This document shows, piece after piece, positions 19,431-24,272 of a DNA stretch of 24,272 nucleotides. The position numbers and the translations under genes are program-made. Source of the DNA: Glomus cerebriforme (taxonomy: Eukaryota; Glomeromycota; Glomeromycetes; Glomerales; Glomeraceae); assembly GCA_003550305.1 (NCBI GenBank), contig QKYT01000089.1, positions 72,799-97,070 of the forward strand, given 5' to 3'. The notes beneath the pieces were generated by a model. It made no database searches, was not told the origin of the DNA, and worked only from the letters and a program-made list of their open reading frames with translations. Numbering within the stretch: position 1 is the first letter of the stretch; every line of letters starts with the position of its first letter.

Positions 19431-20780
19431 AGGGAATTGTATTGCATTTAATAAATTAAATTCTTGGTAAGTTTAGACTTTTGATTTGATGTTGGACTTT
19501 TTTTTTCGTTAACAAGAAAATTTTCTTGATTTTTTTACATTTTATTTTTTTTCGATGGATCCTATGATCAGATCTAAATTTAGTCTGGTCCACATATCAT
19601 TTTTAAGTATTTCTGATCGGATTAGTAAGTAACGTGTGATTTGATCCAATCACAATAAAAAAAATACAATAGAGTATTCATTTTAATTATTATTAATATC
19701 AACATGAGTATTTGTTATTTTTTTTTCTCTGAGAAATTATGTAACCAGTTTTTAATAATTATAATTTTTTTCCCCAATCATCACTTGACCGTATTTGATT
19801 AAGTATGGGAAAAACCCATAATTATTCTTACATTCTTATATTCTTATTCTTACAATCTACCTGAAAAAATTCATGCCGATCTGTAGAGGTTTAGATTACT
19901 CTCCTGTATAAATAAATTAAATTGTGTAATGTGAAATACGTGATACACCTGCGCCTGATCTATTCCATATTTTTTTTAGAATGGAATTCTATTTTAGGTA
20001 ATTTTTACAAATCGGATATCTGATATCTGATATGAAATAGGCTGTTTTTCATTATTTTGAATAATCTATTTTTGATCATTTAAACTGTAAACATAATTTA
20101 TAACATTTTAATATACTGTATATGACCTATAAAATTTCTAATTATTAACAAATAAAAACTTTAAGTCATATATCTGCTATTGTTGCCATGTGGGAACTAA
20201 TTTGCCTGAATATAGATCAGAATTTTTTTTTATTTATGTCACCTTATTTCTGGAATATTTTTATGTACACGATTTATTATATTAGTTTAAGCTTATTGAT
20301 CCCGGTGTGAGGCAACAGTTATGCTAGTTTTTCACTAAATTAACTACCTCATTTATCATCAAACTCCATTTTATGACTTGAAATTATGTTGAAATCACAC
20401 AAATTATTATTGGATAAGAGTATTTTTTCTGATAAAGCCTGTACTAAAAAAGAAATTCAAATTTTTTTTTTTTTGGATAAAAAGCACTACTAAAAGTTGT
20501 ATCATTTTATTATTTTAAAAATAATATACTTTATTAGAGGCGAAAATTAAATACATAAAATTTTTTAATAAAAAAAAAACTAAAAAAAAGAACGAATTAT
20601 CTATGGAAATTAATTTTTGTACATGTAAACTTGAAAATCGTAGATCCAAAGGTCACCTTTGCACCTAGAACACGTTCAGACGTCACAAATGATTTATTAA
20701 ATATTATATATAAAACTTCATGCCTTGGACTGGTCTAAATGACTTAGCGAAAAAGCTTTTTAGCTTTCCTTGGAGAGTAA
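19431..20780. other. AT-rich non-coding stretch
   Basis: No gene recognised. Small structures only: a GATC-rich imperfect palindrome (agatctaaatttagtct, near 19570-19586), a tandem gatatct run at 20016-20031, and the palindrome CAAAGGT-C-ACCTTTG at 20647-20661. Confidence 0.5.
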
Positions 20781-21060
20781 ATTAATCTACAAATTTTTAT
20801 ATACTGTATATATATATCTGAGCTCGCCTATAATGATCCTTATCTTTGAACTCCCAATGCTGACTTTGTAAAAATCGCTAAAATGGATCATTAGGGAGCC
20901 AACATCAGAATCAAATGTCTTGAATGAATACCGATTTGATTTGGAAATTCTGTATGGATTCTGAGGGTGTATCAAAATATTTGCCATGTTTAACTTCCTT
21001 GTTTATCAAGAAGGCCGATGTAACATCTTGATGCAATTATAAAGTATCATTAGCTGTCTA
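20781..21060. other. Non-coding stretch with a doubtful short minus-strand frame
   Basis: A 66-codon minus-strand frame (20987-20787) starts MANILIHPQNPYRISKSNRY. It has fairly balanced composition but no motif I recognise, and its end runs into TATA repeats. It may be a fragment of a transposon gene or chance. Confidence 0.25.
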
Positions 21061-21065
21061 GCTAA

Positions 21066-21254
21066 TCAGGAGGGAGTAATAATTGATGATAAAGAAACAA
21101 TAGTTAAAAGAGAACTAATTAGTAAAGGAATAGTAGCAGATGGTGAAATAGAGCAATAACTGATTGTGAAAAAAGCAGCTGATAAAGAGACAGTAACTAA
21201 TGACGAGAGAACAATTGGTAAAGGAGTAATAACTAACGCCGCCGTTCGAAATTA
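21066..21254 (+). pseudogene. Coding-like relic with an in-frame internal repeat
   Basis: The plus strand reads QEGVIIDDKETIVKREL, ISKGIVADGEIEQ, TAA, LIVKKAADKETVTNDERTIG and KGVITNAAVRN, then stop. The text (D/A)DKET(I/V)...(S/G)KG(I/V)(V/I) occurs twice with a 93 to 96 nt spacing, in frame. Composition differs sharply from the AT-rich flanks. No start, no known family. Confidence 0.35.
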
Positions 21255-22006
21255 AACTGAGGTTATAATTTTTAATATTTCAAAATGATTAAAATATTAT
21301 TAACCTATTGAAGAAAAAGTTACTTGACAAAAAAAAATGCAGAATGTCAAATGAAATTTATTTTATTGAGAGAATTTTATTGTTTTGTGGACATAATTCC
21401 CTTTTGTTCAATAAATTAACTGCTTTTTCATTATAAAAAAAATTTAAACTAATTTAGAAAGTAAAAAAACCATCTCATTTTTTAAATCAAATTTAGTCTA
21501 ATATTTTTTGTTACAGCCTAAGTATATCAGTAGATAATTCTTACCAAATGGTCAAATGGTTAAATTGCTAACATTATTGGTATTAATTATTCAATCAGTA
21601 TAGTATATATATGTAATTTGCAGTATATTACAATTTGAAATTAGTATTATTTATTTCATGGAGAGTTGGGAATAATAGGGTTTTTTCCTGAAGGAAAAAA
21701 AGCATGGTATCCCCATGAAATAAATGGGCAATTCTCAGGAGCGTGAATATACACATGATAAACTATTTTAACTATTTTAACAATTTATAGTGATCTATTT
21801 TCTTTTTTATTAACCTTTAAAATTTTTTCTTTTCTTTATAAACAGTACTTATAAAAATTAGAAATTTCCCAGTTTATATCAATATGAGACCAGAAATAAG
21901 TAAACAAAGATTCCCGGTCACCTATAAACATAGTTAATCACATGCAAAAAATTAGACTGAAGGTAATCATGGGGATTATTTTAAAAAAAATTGAATTAGT
22001 ATATTA
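21255..22006. other. AT-rich stretch containing a fold-back
   Basis: No gene seen. The only clear structure is the nested inverted repeat at 21649-21725. Confidence 0.5.
21649..21725. repeat. Nested fold-back (hairpin inside hairpin)
   Basis: Outer arms ATTTATTTCATGG (21649-21661) and CCATGAAATAAAT (21713-21725) are a perfect 13-bp inverted repeat. Inside, TTTTTTCC-TGAA-GGAAAAAA (21681-21700) is a perfect 8-bp stem with a 4-nt loop. The 77-bp unit could be a tiny fold-back element or a structured RNA; no copy elsewhere in the window. Confidence 0.65.
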
Positions 22007-22107
22007 AGTATAAATAAAAATACATATTCAGGGTTATAAATTAAAAATTTACCATCNAGTATAAATAAAAATACATATTCAGGGTTATAAATTAAAAATT
22101 TACCATC
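22007..22107. repeat. 50-bp perfect direct duplication around a single N
   Basis: Positions 22007-22056 and 22058-22107 are identical with only N at 22057 between them. Third case of the unmerged-overlap signature in this window. Confidence 0.92.
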
Positions 22108-22439
22108 ATTAATATTTAATTGAGAAAACCAAATAGTAAAGATAATAAAATAATAATAATATTTTTTTTTATTGAGACATTATTTAAAATTATTCATTAT
22201 TTAATAGATCAAATGACTTTGAATGAAAAAAAAAAATAATTAAAATCTATATCATTACAATATTACAAAGACTTTTTCAGACATTATGATTTATAATTCT
22301 AAATTATTCTTTTAAATACTAAGTATTAACGAATTTGCTCCATTATGTTAACTAATTTAATATTTGTTTTTATTATTCTGTTGATGAAAATTATGTAAAT
22401 CGTAAAAATAAAATAAAGTTATATTTAGTCAAAAAAAAA
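22108..22439. other. AT-rich filler
   Basis: Long A/T runs and no recognisable gene or repeat. Confidence 0.5.
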
Positions 22440-23095
22440 AATGGTTTGTATATTATTATGTGTTTCCAAATAATAGCTATTTGTTTCAGATTGTTCCTCC
22501 ATATACCCAGCAGCAACAGTCTTTTGTATAATTATATTTTTGACTATTTGTTTATCTGTCAATTTTACACGTTCTATTTTTACTTTGATTTGCTATCATC
22601 TCTCCTTTTTGTTCATAATCAAATTTTCTGGACTCACTTTAGACTTTAATATAAACTCTAAAGTTGTAAAATTTCCTGTTCTAAAATTTTTGTTTCATCA
22701 ATTTATTGTATGTTGACTTATTCTTTTGCTGTTCAATTATTTCTATGTTCTTCTTTCAATTCACACAGTATCTATTTAATTTTTGACAGTATTGGTTGTA
22801 AATGAGCATGCTAATGGTAAAGAAATAGTAGATAAACTTCGTCCAATCTACTTCCTACAGTGAATTATTTAGTAATTTTGTCATTCACTATTATATTATT
22901 TGTTCTGTTATTAAAGATGTTCATCATTATTTTACTATCTTTTCTTCTTAGTATCTTTTTCATCAGCTGCTTTTGCCTGGTTATAAAGCTTTGTTTATGT
23001 CCATGAAATGAATCCAAATTTCTTTTTAAAATCATTAAATCTTCATTTTCTTCAAATCTGGATGGGTGTTTGCATTACATGAGCTCATAAATAAA
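22440..23095 (-). pseudogene. Lys-rich minus-strand coding relic, family unknown
   Basis: The minus strand from about 23065 reads HPSRFEENEDLMILKRNLDS, FHGHKQSFITRQKQLMKKIL and RRKDSKIMMNIFNN, and stops at TAA near 22870. Lower down (about 22580-22440) it reads VKIERVKLTDKQIVKNIIIQ then KTVAAGYMEEQSETNSYY. Several stops lie between. The pieces are charged and helix-prone, similar in flavour to 12331-13062, and lie likewise directly upstream of a tandem repeat R pair. The plus-strand frame at 22446-22649 is its shadow. No family recognised. Confidence 0.45.
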
Positions 23096-23118
23096 GTAGT
23101 CAATAAGTATATAAGATG

Positions 23119-23238
23119 GGAAGGGAATTCTAGTCTAAACCAAACCAGCCAATATCCGACCGGTCTTTCCTTGCCTGATTTGAAGAAGACCTCAATATAC
23201 AGTATAAGGAAGAGAAGAGGAAGTTTAAAGGAATTTTA
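23119..23238. repeat. Interspersed repeat R, copy 5 (first of tandem pair)
   Basis: Starts agggaattctagtctaaacc. Lacks part of the loop segment present in copies 1 to 3 (gatactcgactatc is missing), but keeps ccttgcctgatttgaagaag and the atatacagtataaggaag block. Confidence 0.85.
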
Positions 23239-23400
23239 AAAAAAAAATACCAAACCCGCCAGATAGAAGATACTCAACTAACTGACTGGTATTACTGGTT
23301 TCCTTGCCTGATATGAGGAAGACCTCATATACAGTATAAGGAAGATAAGAGGGAATATAAAGACAAGGGAATAGTTGTTAAAAGGATAGAGAGAATAAAT
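23239..23400. repeat. Interspersed repeat R, copy 6 (second of tandem pair)
   Basis: Starts after an A-run with accaaacccgccagatagaa, then gatactcaactaactgactg and the cctgatatgaggaagacctc block. The tail gttgttaaaaggatagag matches copies 1, 2 and 4. Head-to-tail with copy 5, the same arrangement as copies 3 and 4. Confidence 0.85.
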
Positions 23401-24272
23401 TTCGAATAATAATCAGGTAGTAATCCATCTAGCTAATAAAGTATTTTCAAAATAAGATGAATGAGCTCTCTAAGGATAATTTTAATATATTAAATATGAT
23501 AATTAAAAAAATAATATGGAATTTTTGGAGGTATTTATATAATTAAAAATATTAAGAATATAAAAATGAGTCAATTTACTTTTATTTAATGATTCATGAT
23601 ATTCAAGATCTGATAAATTATATTCGGAGTACCTACATATATTTTTTTTTATTAAACAAACCAAATATGGAATTTAATTTGCCACATGATGTATTAGAAA
23701 CTATGACTACTTCTTTTTGATTGTAATTCCATTAGGTTAACTTCAAAATTACTATACTTCCGATTGTTGGGTTTTAAAAATTTTCTCCGTTAAACCATCT
23801 AGAGATTTTTTGAATTTTTTATAATCATGCCAAAAAAAAGATTCACATTTAGTAATACCTTTAATGATTAATATGACAATCATGCATATTTGTACTAAAT
23901 TAGTTAAATGTTTACATGTATATATATTTATTATTAGTCAAATCAATCTAGAATTACAGACACGCCCTTTGATTTATTTCCGAAATCACTATTCTTTGTA
24001 CGAGCTGCAGTCCCATGATAGAATGGTGCGTGTTATGTGAAAGTATGTGAATCATAGCACTTAATAGCTTATATCTGTTTATATAGTGCTTTGATTACAT
24101 TATTATTTTTTTTTTGACAGTCTTTTTTTAACCATTTTTATCTCATTTAAAATCATATGTTAATTATTTACTATAAAAATTTTTTCAAAAAACTGGCACG
24201 GCCGGGTCACAAGAATTAAAATTTTTTTTTTTTGCCTGGCCTAAAGCCATAAAAATAATTCTTTTTTTTTTT
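23401..24272. other. AT-rich stretch to the window end
   Basis: No gene recognised. A small GC-rich spot, GGCCGGG (24200-24206), can pair with CCTGGCC (24235-24241) around a T-rich loop, followed by a T run that ends the window. This resembles a transposon or retroposon terminus but cannot be classified. Confidence 0.4.

Noticed and set aside
22446..22649. 67-codon plus-strand hydrophobic frame
   Set aside because: Shadow of the Lys-rich minus-strand relic.

Overview
The window looks like an AT-rich, transposon-laden accessory region of an arbuscular mycorrhizal fungus, most likely Rhizophagus (R. irregularis-like). I infer this from the strong AT bias, the GT-AG introns, and the mix of decayed gene families, which I recognise from memory of that genus: a Uma2-like nuclease, a Crinkler-type protein, a DLG-type (TKL-like) kinase, a Crypton-type tyrosine recombinase, a hAT transposase and a large Rhizophagus-expanded transposase-like family. 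No database search was possible. There are no bacterial features (no operons, no ribosome-binding sites), no rRNA, no CRISPR array and no convincing intact tRNA.

Layout. 1-1690: a copy of an interspersed repeat, then a hAT transposase relic. 1932-3880: a Uma2-like nuclease pseudogene (+) convergent with a second nuclease-like relic (-). 4440-4960: an unidentified decayed minus-strand gene. 5511-9003: a long transposase-like gene (+) with an N-terminal cysteine cluster, a clear 91-nt intron and a 336-codon open 3' part. 9600-10390 and beyond a 217-nt gap: a Crypton-type recombinase (-). 11100-14050: three more copies of the interspersed repeat, a Lys-rich minus-strand relic, a MITE-like inverted repeat and hairpin-forming motifs. 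14290-15050: a kinase pseudogene (-) that stops against a CAGTG-type transposon end. 16220-18602: a broken Crinkler-like gene (-). 18996-19421: a Mutator-type MITE with a 9-bp target-site duplication. 19430-22440: mostly non-coding, with a fold-back. 22440-23400: another Lys-rich relic (-) followed by a tandem pair of the interspersed repeat. The rest is AT-rich filler.

No gene here looks fully intact. Frames are broken by frameshifts and by stops that mostly look like TGG, CAA or CGA codons changed by C-to-T (or G-to-A) transitions. Part of the damage is an assembly artefact: three single N's are each flanked by perfect 40-, 95- and 50-bp direct repeats, and removing one of these puts two halves of the transposase-like gene back in one frame. 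The genes do not form a working pathway; they record repeated insertion and decay. The least explained signals are a six-copy structured interspersed repeat, the hairpin motif that travels with it, and the Lys-rich minus-strand relics upstream of its tandem pairs.
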